The notes beneath the pieces are model-generated. The model ran no database searches, was not told the origin of the DNA, and was given only the letters and a program-made list of their open reading frames with translations. Of a stretch of DNA of 64,000 bases, positions 35,997 through 46,113 are shown in pieces. The DNA lies in the NCBI RefSeq assembly GCF_000378105.1, contig NZ_KB899259.1:1-64000 (forward strand), read 5' to 3'. The DNA comes from Rubritalea marina DSM 17716. GTDB lineage: Bacteria; Verrucomicrobiota; Verrucomicrobiia; Verrucomicrobiales; Akkermansiaceae. Position numbers and translations under genes: made by a program. Position 1 is the first letter of the stretch. Every line of letters begins with the position of its first letter.

Positions 35997-36593
35997 TCAA
36001 CGCCCCCAAACCTGGACTTCAGTGAACGCACACCACAGGTCTCTGGCTGGCACCAAATCTGTGATATTGATCCACTCTACTTTACGTTTGGAAAATTGTA
36101 TCTGCTGCCCATCCGCAGTCCGACTCAATGTGTAGGGAATTTCTGTGCCGTCAGAAAACTCGATCGTACCAGACTTCCAATAACTATCATGGTTCCCCTT
36201 TGTATAAGGTGTGAACTCGGCTCGGACGTAAATCACCACCTTATCGATCTCGACCTCCTTGCCAAAATCGATTCGGAACCACAAATCAGACCTCTTGTGT
36301 GGCCCCCATGAAGGAAAGGCTCCTCCATGGCCTTTTGACTCGAGCTTGCCATTGATGGCGCACATCGCAGCAAAAAATGGAAGGCGATTGAATTCGCTGT
36401 TAGAGCTTGCACGAGGATAGCGCTGAGTATCAGGGCTAGCATTCAATGCTACATTCCTATCGCCATCGCGAGGAGAGGTCACAGCAGTCGCCTTCACCGG
36501 AGCTGCAAGATCGGCCGATACAGCCTGACATAGAAAAACGGGCTGAATCAAAATCAAAACACACCATACTAACTTACTGCTTCTACTTATCAT
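35997..36593 (-). CDS. Secreted discoidin (F5/8 type C)-like domain protein
   Basis: 198 residues. An N-terminal hydrophobic signal (LVWCVLILIQPVFLCQAVSA) precedes a single beta-sandwich domain: NVALNASPDTQRYP, LWFRIDFGKEVEIDKVVIYVR, a GTIEFSDGTEIPYTLSR segment and CAFTEVQVWGR at the end. This is the layout of discoidin/CBM32-like domains that bind carbohydrates. No catalytic domain is attached, so it might be a surface adhesin or accessory lectin. Stands alone between the lipoprotein gene and the exosortase locus 1. Confidence 0.75.
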   Translation of the reverse strand: MISRSSKLVWCVLILIQPVFLCQAVSADLAAPVKATAVTSPRDGDRNVALNASPDTQRYPRASSNSEFNRLPFFAAMCAINGKLESKGHGGAFPSWGPHKRSDLWFRIDFGKEVEIDKVVIYVRAEFTPYTKGNHDSYWKSGTIEFSDGTEIPYTLSRTADGQQIQFSKRKVEWINITDLVPARDLWCAFTEVQVWGR

Positions 36594-36675
36594 AGTGCAT
36601 AGATGCTAGATTCTCTCTGAGTGGGATGGCAAGGGCTGCAACATCCTCATTATTGAGTAGAATCGATTGTCTTGG

Positions 36676-38172
36676 CTACATTCCCTTGCCAAAGACCATC
36701 ATGTAAATGGTCTTTACGACGATAGTTACATCAAGCGACATCGAATAATGACGCACGTAGTAAAGGTCATAGTTCAGCTTTTCCAGAGTATCTTCATCAT
36801 TGGCGCCGTAGGAATAATTGACCTGTGCCCACCCTGTAATCCCAGGCTTCACGGCATGGCGAAAATGATAAAAAGGAAAGCGTTCTTCATAGCCTTGTAC
36901 TAGGTCCACCCATTCAGCCCTGGGCCCAATGAGGCTGAGGTCACCGATCAACACGTTCCAAAGCTGAGGCAACTCATCCAATCGAGTCTTCCGAATAAAT
37001 CCACCAATCGGGGTTAGTCGTGAATCATTCACTTGGGTGTACTTATTACCCTTTTCTGCCCCCACATGCATCGAGCGGAACTTGTAGATAGTAAATGGTT
37101 CCTCTCTAAAGCCTGTTCTCTGTTGTTTGAATAATATGGGTCCTCTGGAAGTGGCCTTCACAGCAATCGCTGTGGCAATCAAGAAGGGACTCGCCAATAG
37201 AAAACCAAACAATGCAGCGGAAATATCCATCACGCGTTTTGCTCGGTCATAACTCACGCTACGATTCAAACGAAAGCCATCGAGCATCGGCCAGTTCAGA
37301 CTGAGCTGACAAGGCGGCTGAATTTGCATCGAGTTTCTCAGGTAAGATTCATAAGTCTCAATTCGATGACGATGAAAAAGAGCTGCTACCATCTTGCGGC
37401 TGAATTCCTCAGGAAGCTTCTCGGTATCGGTAGCGATCACAAAGCGCTCCACATAACGACCATTGATGGTCGGTTCAAAATTCACCTGATCAATCGAGAC
37501 TGTCACAGGCGAATCAGGATCATCCTCAATCAAATGATTCCCGACCCAGTCCGGAACAAAGGTGGCAGGGATCACTTGATGGGCGCGCCCTCTCCGGGCT
37601 AGGCGGGTGTATAAATCTCGCGCGCGCGTCCCGGCTCCAATCACACAAATGACATTGTCTCGCTCGAAGTATTCTTGGATTCTCCCCAATACATAGCGGT
37701 AAGACAATGATGCTACCGGAAAGACAACAAGTGTGAGCCCAACAACCAATCGCGGGGACTTTAAAGCCACACCATACGAAATGACCGAATAGATCATGCC
37801 GAATGATAGAACCGCCATGGCCACAGCAGCAATGATGTGCTCAGCAAAGAATCGAGAACTGTTATGGGGAATTGCCGGATTATACCCCCCTACCAGATAA
37901 ACCCCTAAAAGGCTGGGAAGACCTATGCAAACGAGAACCCTTCTACTCACTGACTCAAAGAATTCTACTCCAGAATGGAAATACAAGATCACAGCAAAGC
38001 TTAGGACGATGATCGCTGCATCAATGAGCAACAAAACAAACGGGTAGGTAGCAGCCATGAATCGGCGACGAAAATCTGACGTTTTACTAACATCTTCGTC
38101 CGTTACCGCAAAAATCGAACCACTGAGAGGTTGAGTCTTGATTGGGGATTTCATGTCAGGGATGCTTCGCAT
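36676..38172 (-). CDS. Polyprenyl glycosylphosphotransferase (PEP-CTERM-associated sugar transferase)
   Basis: 498 residues (start 38172 or Met7 at 38154). The N-terminal half has about five transmembrane segments and a nucleotide-binding-like domain (VICVIGAGTRARDLY). The C-terminal third is a bacterial sugar transferase domain: KRVMDISAALFGFLLASP, FKQQRTGF, YKFRSMH, RKTRLDELPQLWNVLIGDLSLIGPR and KPGITGWAQVNY. It transfers sugar-1-phosphate to undecaprenyl phosphate to initiate exopolysaccharide. It is the last gene of the exosortase locus 1 operon, and its partner at 59870-61267 occupies the same position in locus 2. This fits a link between exopolysaccharide and PEP-CTERM sorting. Confidence 0.93.
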   Translation of the reverse strand: MRSIPDMKSPIKTQPLSGSIFAVTDEDVSKTSDFRRRFMAATYPFVLLLIDAAIIVLSFAVILYFHSGVEFFESVSRRVLVCIGLPSLLGVYLVGGYNPAIPHNSSRFFAEHIIAAVAMAVLSFGMIYSVISYGVALKSPRLVVGLTLVVFPVASLSYRYVLGRIQEYFERDNVICVIGAGTRARDLYTRLARRGRAHQVIPATFVPDWVGNHLIEDDPDSPVTVSIDQVNFEPTINGRYVERFVIATDTEKLPEEFSRKMVAALFHRHRIETYESYLRNSMQIQPPCQLSLNWPMLDGFRLNRSVSYDRAKRVMDISAALFGFLLASPFLIATAIAVKATSRGPILFKQQRTGFREEPFTIYKFRSMHVGAEKGNKYTQVNDSRLTPIGGFIRKTRLDELPQLWNVLIGDLSLIGPRAEWVDLVQGYEERFPFYHFRHAVKPGITGWAQVNYSYGANDEDTLEKLNYDLYYVRHYSMSLDVTIVVKTIYMMVFGKGM

Positions 38173-38200
38173 TGGCTGGGGGCTAGGTACTAGAAAAGCA

Positions 38201-39913
38201 TTATGCAGCAGGCTTCTTCATCGCATCAATATATAGTTGTTGATAATGAACTGATCTTTTGCGATCGCCTAGCTCAGCATACGACGTAATCAACCATTGT
38301 AAACATTTCAAGTACTCATTTTTATTCAAGGTAGTGGGGTCTTGAGTGGATACAACTGTTTCAAGTAAGTTAACTACTTCGCTCCATTGCTGCCTTTTGC
38401 TGTGTATCTCACAACGCACCAAGATGTATTTGAGATCGTGATCTGGATCCACCGACTCCAAGACATCAACCATTCTGAATGACCGCTTGAAGTATGTTGC
38501 ACTGTTATTAAATAATGAAAAGTCGAGGTCTCCCTTTGCATACTTTCGGGCGACCACAACCGCAGCCTCTCCCATAATATCAAATGCCTTAGGCTCTAGG
38601 GAACGTGCGACCAATAGGTGTACTTTCATCGCGTCATAATCACCCTGATACCATCGATCAATCGCCATGGCGAGGTGGCAGCCGGCACCACCATGACGAC
38701 CTAATGCCTCCACAATTTGCCCCGTAAGAACAGAAAACTTGGAATCACTGTCCAACAAGCCAAAGAGCAGGGTGGCTGCCTCACTAGTTGAAACACCGGT
38801 ATCAATGGCCGCATTGAGATGTATGAAACCGAGTTCACGCTGAAGCGTACCGTGCGTTTCAAACAACACACGCGCAATTTTAACGTGAGCCGATGACTTC
38901 AATCGGTCAATGTACTCCGTATTCCGTGCGAAGAGCTGTTGTTTCTCTAACTCTCCAATCGCTTTATTGTAAAGCTCCTGTTGCTCATCCACATCCTTAG
39001 ATGATTGGGCAAGAATCGTAAGAGCGTTCATATACACTCCCAAGTATACCTCTAAATCTGGGTCTTCAAATTCAATGTATTTAACCAGCTTTTTCAGCTC
39101 CTGACGCGCATTCTTGACCTCATTCAGCATGATCAATGATCGGACCTGCAACAAATGCGCCTCAGGGTCTAATTCATCTCGAAGCTCCAGCACTTCTAAC
39201 ACCACCTGAAAATGCTTTTGCTCATAGAGCAATCGAGCGAGAGCAAAATTCCAATAATCGTAGTAACTGGCATCTTCGGCCTCCCCCAACATTTCGCGAG
39301 CGATCTCAACAAGTTCATCTAGATTGGCAGTGCCCGATTTACCAGACAAAGCACGCTCAACGACCCATCGTTTGGCAGGTTCGTACTCTCGTTCATAAAA
39401 CAATTTTTGCTTCAATGCCTGTTCACGAGGTAGGTTTCTATTCGACGCAGCCGCAATCATGGCACGAAACAGAACCGAATCTGAGTCTTTGTACGAAGGG
39501 TGGTGGATCAGTTTCGCAAACAAGAAGTCTGCTTTTTTAAAATCTCTCTGGCTGAGAGCTTTCAATGCGCCTTGGTAATAGCCAGAATACGCCTTACCCC
39601 TACTGCGGTTCATCTGAATAAAGACCACTGAAAACAACACGAGTGCCCCTATCAATACCGGGGCAGCCCACACTAACTTACCCCATGGACGTGAGCTAAA
39701 CCAACTCAGCGCAAAACCTTTAACCGCCAACCAAGGCTTCGCAAAGGCATATGAAATATCATCAATGAGCCCTTGCCCTCCGATTCTCTCAAGTCCACGA
39801 CTCATCAACCAAATGAACCACTTCGGAATCAGTATGATCGCCACAGGGATCGCGAGCAACATGGAGCGCTTCCAAACCCGCTTGAAAGACGATTGCTTAT
39901 AGGGATTGAGCAT
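38201..39913 (-). CDS. Membrane-anchored TPR protein of exosortase locus 1
   Basis: 570 residues, two N-terminal transmembrane segments (about 17-37 and 79-100), then TPR-like helical repeats over about 115-560 (for example FKKADFLFAKLIHHPSYKD). Its first 17 nt overlap the exosortase gene, so translation is coupled. TPR proteins are standard partners in PEP-CTERM/exopolysaccharide loci, where they scaffold secretion. No enzyme motif is visible. Confidence 0.85.
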   Translation of the reverse strand: MLNPYKQSSFKRVWKRSMLLAIPVAIILIPKWFIWLMSRGLERIGGQGLIDDISYAFAKPWLAVKGFALSWFSSRPWGKLVWAAPVLIGALVLFSVVFIQMNRSRGKAYSGYYQGALKALSQRDFKKADFLFAKLIHHPSYKDSDSVLFRAMIAAASNRNLPREQALKQKLFYEREYEPAKRWVVERALSGKSGTANLDELVEIAREMLGEAEDASYYDYWNFALARLLYEQKHFQVVLEVLELRDELDPEAHLLQVRSLIMLNEVKNARQELKKLVKYIEFEDPDLEVYLGVYMNALTILAQSSKDVDEQQELYNKAIGELEKQQLFARNTEYIDRLKSSAHVKIARVLFETHGTLQRELGFIHLNAAIDTGVSTSEAATLLFGLLDSDSKFSVLTGQIVEALGRHGGAGCHLAMAIDRWYQGDYDAMKVHLLVARSLEPKAFDIMGEAAVVVARKYAKGDLDFSLFNNSATYFKRSFRMVDVLESVDPDHDLKYILVRCEIHSKRQQWSEVVNLLETVVSTQDPTTLNKNEYLKCLQWLITSYAELGDRKRSVHYQQLYIDAMKKPAA

Positions 39914-41591
39914 CTCTTGTTTCTTGTTGGATTAATAAGCGAGTTTGCTCGCGAAACTCTTCATACATCAAACGAATCTCTTGCTTGGTTGGCTCATCAA
40001 GCGCAAAGGGCGTCGTCACCATCGCCTGCGTCTGATAAAAGGTATTCTTGTTTCTGTCCACCGACACCCCATAGGGAGCAGCCCATTGCTTTGGATGCAG
40101 ATAATACATCACCATATCAAAACGGTGGTCAGTCGGTTTAGGCTGAACAACATTCCCCTCATGGTCACAATGGCTACAAAGAATAAATCCAAAGTCACCC
40201 GTCGGCAGGGTCATTTCGGTTTCTGAAGCACCCCAATCAATGTAGCGCTTAAATGGCTCCAGTCTCTCGCTAGAGGCTTGCCAGCCCAACCTACCATAAC
40301 ACACTTTAACATCATGCCATTTATCAAATGGATAATCCAAGGCCATGATAACCAGAGTATCATGGTAACGTAATCTCCAGATAAAGGAATACGCGCCCCA
40401 CAAACTGGCAAAAGGGCGTTCCTCAGTTTCAATACCGATGAGAGTCCAATTATCTCGATCAAAACGCACCAACTCTGGTTCAATAATCGCTAATTGGCTC
40501 TTATCGTGCATGAAGTAGGTTTGATAATCGCCAAAACCATATTGGTAATACAATACAGGTGCTCCAAACCCACCAAAGCAAAGTAATGCCACCGATAGTA
40601 TCGCTATGCTCCATCTTGGTATCCTTCCTCCTTCAGTATCGGTAGACTTCCTGAACACTTGCATCAGAGCCATCGGACCGAGCTCTGTGAGCCGATCCCA
40701 TACTCGAGCCAGAGATTTCCCATATTTATTGGGCTTTTCTTCTCCTACAGGAGTAAACAAAAACACCAACAGCGCATCCATACTAAATAGCAAGATGACG
40801 CCCAGGGCATAGGACCCGACCAGTAATACATATTCCCATATATTGGTCATTATATCCACGCCGTATGAAGCATAAACCACACCGACAGCCGTAATTCTCA
40901 GAATATTCACGAACGCCGCTGCGACGACACCAAAGAGCATCAACAAAATTCCTTGTATCAACGAGCGCTTCATGACGACAGCCATCACTGCAGCTAACGC
41001 CACCATGCCAATAAGAGAAAAGGGTCCGTTACATATACCGGAAATATCAATTTCATAACCATCGATCACCAATACCTTACCTTGGAAAACATGATAGTGA
41101 CCCGCATAGTCAATTGCAGGAGATGCCCCCTTAGATGAAAGCCCTTGAAATAGGGTCAAGAAACGGCGTTCCACTTGATGAGGGACTCGAACTAACAGAA
41201 ATAAAAGACTCCAAATAGCAAAAGCCCTTGGCATCCTCTTTCGGCCGTTTAACTCAGCAAGCATCAAGCCAATGACAAAAATACTGGTCACCATTGCGAC
41301 CCAACCAGTGAAATATAGATAAGCGACTCCAGCCAGAGCGAGGCAAAATGTATACCCCACACACAAAGCCCAAGGGCGAGGTCGAAACTGTGCGACTTCT
41401 GAATTCTTCCAGCTTTTGTATAGTAGGCCCAGGACGATACAGATTAAAACTGGAAACCATTTGTAATGTGAACGCGCCCAAAGGTCTGCAAAATGATCTA
41501 TCAGCACAGGGACTAAACTGATCAACAGCAATGCACATAGGACTTGAAAACCCCAGTTCTTAGCTTCGGACGTTGAGCTTTGGCTTTCCAT
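39897..41591 (-). CDS. Exosortase-family protein fused to an EpsI-like domain
   Basis: 564 residues. The first about 280 are multi-spanning membrane with exosortase motifs: Cys187 in ISGICNGPFSLIG and Arg232 in VNILRITAVG. The third catalytic residue, a His in the usual YHxxxG segment, is not where expected (TNIWEYVLLVGSYALG). After a further transmembrane segment (about 326-345), the C-terminal periplasmic domain includes DKWHDVKVCYGRLGW (His426, Cys431, GW436-437). This mirrors the EpsI motif HRPEVCLxxQGW found in the separate EpsI of locus 2. It is therefore a natural exosortase-EpsI fusion. It starts directly at the stop of the upstream TPR gene (TAAATG). Confidence 0.8.
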   Translation of the reverse strand: MESQSSTSEAKNWGFQVLCALLLISLVPVLIDHFADLWARSHYKWFPVLICIVLGLLYKSWKNSEVAQFRPRPWALCVGYTFCLALAGVAYLYFTGWVAMVTSIFVIGLMLAELNGRKRMPRAFAIWSLLFLLVRVPHQVERRFLTLFQGLSSKGASPAIDYAGHYHVFQGKVLVIDGYEIDISGICNGPFSLIGMVALAAVMAVVMKRSLIQGILLMLFGVVAAAFVNILRITAVGVVYASYGVDIMTNIWEYVLLVGSYALGVILLFSMDALLVFLFTPVGEEKPNKYGKSLARVWDRLTELGPMALMQVFRKSTDTEGGRIPRWSIAILSVALLCFGGFGAPVLYYQYGFGDYQTYFMHDKSQLAIIEPELVRFDRDNWTLIGIETEERPFASLWGAYSFIWRLRYHDTLVIMALDYPFDKWHDVKVCYGRLGWQASSERLEPFKRYIDWGASETEMTLPTGDFGFILCSHCDHEGNVVQPKPTDHRFDMVMYYLHPKQWAAPYGVSVDRNKNTFYQTQAMVTTPFALDEPTKQEIRLMYEEFREQTRLLIQQETRDAQSL

Positions 41592-43049
41592 TTATTTACG
41601 CACCATCAATTTGTGCTGATCTTCCATCAAGTAGTTACCCAACTCCGCATAACAAGCAGACAAGTAACGATGCAATGATGGTGGAGATGTGACCTGAGAA
41701 ATTGCCAATGCTTGCTCAAAAGACTCAACAGCATGCTGCCATTGCTTCAACTGCATCTGCAGGCGGCCGCGAGCAACGAGAACTTGAAACTTCTGCTGGG
41801 TGCTGAGTGAACGATCATTCACCAAGTAGTCAGCCCATTGCATCATTTGCGATAAGTTCACAATACGCCCATCTCCGTCGGAGTGCTTCACTAAAGCCAC
41901 CAACAATTCGGGGGATGCCCCTCCTTGCGCTCGCACATCCATTAATAATTCCACGGCCACATCCGAAGCAAGTAACTCAGCATAGAAGATATCCATTGAG
42001 ACGGAATGATTCCTCTTCAATAAGGGAGATATGCCACTTTGAATGTCAGCTTTTAGTTCGGGATATGTTTCATAAAGACGAGAGAGCCCTTCGGCGTAAT
42101 AAGCACTCTCCGGGTCAAAGGCACAGGCTGCGACTAAAGACTCTAAGGCTTTAACCTCATCAAAAGTTTCAGCCTTCAACAAATAGACCGCCTTAATATA
42201 CTCAGCCAATCCTTGCATCCGATCCACGCTGGCATCGAAATCTGAGATGTATTTCTGAGAGGCTGACTTGGCCAAATTAAACTCACCAAGAACGTTCGCC
42301 AAAAAGATGTAACAAAGACGCGATGCCTTATCTCCACGTAGAGGCCCAGTAATCCCTCGACCAAGAGTAGCAAACTCATGCCAATTCCACTCCTCCAGCT
42401 CGAGATCATTGCCTTGATAAACTGTCGCATGGATCATCGGAACTAAAATATCCACCGATGGGGCATCGGTGATCCTGACACCCTCGAAGAGTATCTCATA
42501 TGCTTCATTTCGCTTTCCTGAAAGTAACAACCATTCAGACAAAATTTTCCGAGCCTCATCAAGTTTGGGATTGAGTATCAAGGCTGACTCAAGGTGCTTG
42601 ATTCCGCGCTCAACCACTTCAGAACGCATTTCTTCAGAATATCGAGGAGCATAGTTTTTACCACCGGTGAGCTCAATTGGATAACGGTTCAGAATCCCCT
42701 GCTGCGCATCGCCTAAAAACAACTTAGCCATCCACAAGTGCGCTAAAGGATTCCCTTTCGCAATCAAACTTGCATTGGATAATGGAGCGAGGCGTTGCAT
42801 CACAGCACGCCCACCTTCGAAGTCACCTTCATCCAATAGCGCCTGCCCCTCTTCAAATGTGAGGTTGGAGATCTTACGAGCAACCTCAGAAGTGATCGAA
42901 TTTCCAAAGTCCTCCTGGGCTGGAGGTTCATGGGTACTGAGCGCATACCAAACACCACCAGCGACTACACCGACAATCAATACGATAATGGCAAGTATAC
43001 GCCCGTATACTTCACACCACCTTTTAAAACTTCTTAAGCGTCTGGACAT
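41592..43049 (-). CDS. Membrane-anchored TPR protein heading exosortase locus 1
   Basis: 485 residues with one N-terminal transmembrane helix (about 18-38) then TPR-like repeats (FEEGQALLDEGDFEGGRAVMQR, AHLWMAKLFLGDAQ, HLESALILNPKLDEARKILSE). Predicted to face the periplasm. First gene of a four-gene operon that continues through exosortase, TPR and sugar transferase without gaps. Probably tethers components of the polymer/protein export assembly. Exact function unknown. Confidence 0.85.
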   Translation of the reverse strand: MSRRLRSFKRWCEVYGRILAIIVLIVGVVAGGVWYALSTHEPPAQEDFGNSITSEVARKISNLTFEEGQALLDEGDFEGGRAVMQRLAPLSNASLIAKGNPLAHLWMAKLFLGDAQQGILNRYPIELTGGKNYAPRYSEEMRSEVVERGIKHLESALILNPKLDEARKILSEWLLLSGKRNEAYEILFEGVRITDAPSVDILVPMIHATVYQGNDLELEEWNWHEFATLGRGITGPLRGDKASRLCYIFLANVLGEFNLAKSASQKYISDFDASVDRMQGLAEYIKAVYLLKAETFDEVKALESLVAACAFDPESAYYAEGLSRLYETYPELKADIQSGISPLLKRNHSVSMDIFYAELLASDVAVELLMDVRAQGGASPELLVALVKHSDGDGRIVNLSQMMQWADYLVNDRSLSTQQKFQVLVARGRLQMQLKQWQHAVESFEQALAISQVTSPPSLHRYLSACYAELGNYLMEDQHKLMVRK

Positions 43050-43151
43050 AGATTTTCACGATAGCATGCACAGCCTACTCCCGCATAGCAAGAGTTAGTA
43101 ATACACGATTCAGTTCCAATTCAAGCTATTATAAGCCTATTTCTATAGCAC

Positions 43152-43697
43152 TCAACCGATCTTAAATTCCTTCATCACAAAGCGTTGATCAAATCGCCCC
43201 CCTGAATGCCTCTTACAACACGAAGCACAAGCAATCTTTCGCTTCACACGCCTTACTCGATCCACATCCAGATCACAGTTCGGACAAACGTAACGCCACT
43301 TCCGAACTTGTCGCGCACGAGGCAGACTCAGACGATGTGTTGCAGATTCACCGGGAATACCTAGATCAGCGCAGGCGGTTCGCCATTCAATCCCGTGCGG
43401 CGCAATACGGCGCCCTCCAGCTCGCCAATATGCTAACAAATGTGCTAGCTCGTGTAACAAAGTCCTACGAACCTCAGTCAAACTTATATCCAGCAAACGC
43501 GGATTCAAGTCCACCCGACACTCAGGCCAAAATGCTCGACCTGCGGCTGAGCGCATGCGCGAATTCCAGGCCACAGAAACACGCGCAGCCACCTCTCTCC
43601 CATGATCGGCGCCATCTAATATTGCTATGCAATCAGCGACTAACTGCTGAAGCCGCACGGCATCGACCCGTTCAGACAAGGGCTCAACATCATTCAT
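43152..43697 (-). CDS. SprT-like zinc metallopeptidase
   Basis: 181 residues. The active-site motif HELAH (82-86) with third ligand His101 in APHGIEWRTAC, and a C-terminal zinc ribbon (CPNC...CASC), match the SprT family (Spartan relatives). In eukaryotes the family degrades DNA-protein crosslinks; the bacterial role is poorly defined. Its ATG overlaps the stop codon of prc as ATGA, which suggests translational coupling downstream of that protease. Confidence 0.9.
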   Translation of the reverse strand: MNDVEPLSERVDAVRLQQLVADCIAILDGADHGREVAARVSVAWNSRMRSAAGRAFWPECRVDLNPRLLDISLTEVRRTLLHELAHLLAYWRAGGRRIAPHGIEWRTACADLGIPGESATHRLSLPRARQVRKWRYVCPNCDLDVDRVRRVKRKIACASCCKRHSGGRFDQRFVMKEFKIG

Positions 43698-45937
43698 TGT
43701 GACGCTTTCACCACCTTGGCTGCTTCAGAAAGTTCGATGAGATCGCCTAAAATAGCAACACCCTCGCGCTTTACCAGATCCAAGCCTGAAGGCCATTCAG
43801 GAGTGATATCCAGCTCCTCAATTTCATCTACAGCCATTTCCATGTAGTCATCTTCATCTGATGATGGGTCGAATTTCGGTAAACCGTCTTTTTTAAGATC
43901 GTCAAGGTGGGCGCGATAAAATGTCATGCTCTCACGATCCGCTTTCTGCACTTCGGCGAAACGAACGAGACGTTCTTTGTTCAGCTCTTTAGTACGTTGC
44001 TCTACCTCCTCTAGCTCCAGCTTGCGATTGACTATGTTGAGAGACAGCTCATTTTTGTCGATTCTTTCCTTTGCACGTCGCACATCCTCTTCGAGATACT
44101 TAAAATCGTTAGATTCTGAAACTCGCTTCAAACTACGTCCTTTCAGTTCCGAAACAAACAAGCTTGCTCGATCAAGAGCATTGTAGCCCTTGGCTTTCTC
44201 GATCATATCGTAAGCTAGTGCGTAGTAGAGATACTTCTCCCCCACTTCAACAGCATCCATCATGTTTGGTAGAACAATATCAGCTTCCACACCTCTATTT
44301 TGGGTAGACTTCCCTGAAACGCGGTAGAACTTCTGAATCGTAGGTTTCAAAAAACCGGCGCGATCTCGATTGGCAAAGAATGGCATCAGACGAGCAATTT
44401 CCATAGGTTGCTGCACTGTACCTTTGCCGAAGGTGGAGCTAGTCCCGACCACCACAGCTCGGTTGTAATCTTGAAGAGCTCCTGCCAAAATTTCACTCGC
44501 TGAGGCACTTGCTTTATCAATCAATACCACCATTGGCTTGGTGAAGAAGGCCTTGTCGTATGAGCGCTTCACATCCACCCCTCCAAGGTAATCTTTGATC
44601 TGCACCACAGGACCACGGCCAGTAAAGAAACCGGTCATACGACGAACTTCTTCAAGTGAACCTCCGCCATTCCCACGTAGATCCATCACCAGTCCATCTA
44701 CCTTCTCGTCATTAAAACGGTGAAGAATTTCCTCCACATGCACAGAGCATCGGTTCTCCCCAGTATCGAAATTGGCATAAAATGAAGGGAGGGTAAGAAT
44801 ACCAAGCTTGCTGATAGACCCATCCTCCTTTTTCTTTTCAATAATTTCCCCCTGCGCGAACGACTCTCCCATTTCTACGGTTCCGCGCTTGATGACAATG
44901 AACTTTGGCTGTCCACCGTCAGCTGGCTCCACCTTGAGTCGAACACTCGTGCCCTTTTCGCCACGGATTTTATCCACGACTTTATCGAGCTTCATGAACA
45001 TGATATCGATGACGTCACCAGTATTGTTATGATCCACTCCTACAACGCTATCATTGAGCTTCAACTCACCTTGTGATTCAGCTGGTCCGCCTTTCACTAT
45101 CCCCATGATCTTGGTACTTCCATCATCTTGAGCCTGAAGCATCGCCCCAATACCTACAAATTCATTGCTCATCCCCTGCATGAAACGCTCCATCTCACGA
45201 GCACTGAAGTAGTCCGTATGTGGCCCATATGACTTTGCCACTGCTGACAAAAAGTAATTCGCCACATCCTCATGGTCCGCATCATCCACAGCGTGCTTGA
45301 CTCGTTCATAGCGTAGCTTGAGCTTTTCACCGATGGGCTTCTCATCCTTCAGTGGGTTCTCTTTCCCCTGCTCTTCCGCACGCTTCATGATCACTTGGCG
45401 CCGTAAAGTCTCCGAGAGCATCGCGTCTTCAATCATCCCACTCCATAGTGTCTCAGCCGCCTTTTCATCTTCAGGCCAGCCCTCGAGAGTGGGCTTCAGC
45501 TGGTCGCGTCGGCTACGCTTGATGACTCGGTCAGAATCGAACGTAAACTCCGCTTCACTGAGAATTTGCTGAGCGACTGCGATACGTTGATTCACACGCT
45601 CTTTGTAGACTGCATATATTTCCTCAGCAGCGGTCATGCTTCCTTTATTCAACAGTAAGGCAGTCAGCTGATCGTTGTACTTAAGCGCTAAGCTATCTAC
45701 ATCCTTCTGCGTGAAATACATTTTCCCAGAATCTAGCTCGTTAAGATACATCGCAAACACTCGCTCACTCAGGGCAGCGTCAAAATCTAAACGATCATAA
45801 TGTCGGTTACGCAACATGATCGACATTTGCTTGCCAACTTCATTAAAATCAGTACCCGCGCCATGCACTGGCAGCACTGAAATCACACTGGCAATTCCAA
45901 TCATCCACACTCTGGATATCCACTTCAAATTCTTCAT
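43694..45937 (-). CDS. prc: Carboxy-terminal processing protease (tail-specific protease, S41A)
   Basis: About 747 residues from Met at 45937, chosen because MKNLKWISRVWMIGIASVISVLPVHGAG is a signal peptide; the upstream frame to 46054 lacks such a feature. An N-terminal Prc-specific helical domain, a PDZ domain (GIGAMLQAQDDGSTKIMGI) and a catalytic domain follow. Catalytic Ser is about 479 in KASASASEI, and the general base Lys is about 505 in TFGKGTVQ. GNGGGSLEEV also matches. A C-terminal coiled-coil-rich extension follows. Periplasmic processing of C-terminal tails, for example of envelope proteins. Overlaps the sprT-like gene. Confidence 0.94.
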   Translation of the reverse strand: MKNLKWISRVWMIGIASVISVLPVHGAGTDFNEVGKQMSIMLRNRHYDRLDFDAALSERVFAMYLNELDSGKMYFTQKDVDSLALKYNDQLTALLLNKGSMTAAEEIYAVYKERVNQRIAVAQQILSEAEFTFDSDRVIKRSRRDQLKPTLEGWPEDEKAAETLWSGMIEDAMLSETLRRQVIMKRAEEQGKENPLKDEKPIGEKLKLRYERVKHAVDDADHEDVANYFLSAVAKSYGPHTDYFSAREMERFMQGMSNEFVGIGAMLQAQDDGSTKIMGIVKGGPAESQGELKLNDSVVGVDHNNTGDVIDIMFMKLDKVVDKIRGEKGTSVRLKVEPADGGQPKFIVIKRGTVEMGESFAQGEIIEKKKEDGSISKLGILTLPSFYANFDTGENRCSVHVEEILHRFNDEKVDGLVMDLRGNGGGSLEEVRRMTGFFTGRGPVVQIKDYLGGVDVKRSYDKAFFTKPMVVLIDKASASASEILAGALQDYNRAVVVGTSSTFGKGTVQQPMEIARLMPFFANRDRAGFLKPTIQKFYRVSGKSTQNRGVEADIVLPNMMDAVEVGEKYLYYALAYDMIEKAKGYNALDRASLFVSELKGRSLKRVSESNDFKYLEEDVRRAKERIDKNELSLNIVNRKLELEEVEQRTKELNKERLVRFAEVQKADRESMTFYRAHLDDLKKDGLPKFDPSSDEDDYMEMAVDEIEELDITPEWPSGLDLVKREGVAILGDLIELSEAAKVVKASQ

Positions 45938-46113
45938 AACAAATACTACGCTGACAATTTTCCAATTTAGCGAACTTCTCAAACAATCCACCACATTGGA
46001 GGAATTGTCGAACCCTTTCCTCATACTGTAGGCCAAAATTCCCGCAGCATTCAACCATTCAGCCAGTCCTGCGTATTTTTCTTGTCATTAGCACTGCAAT
46101 TGGCACAACTCCC

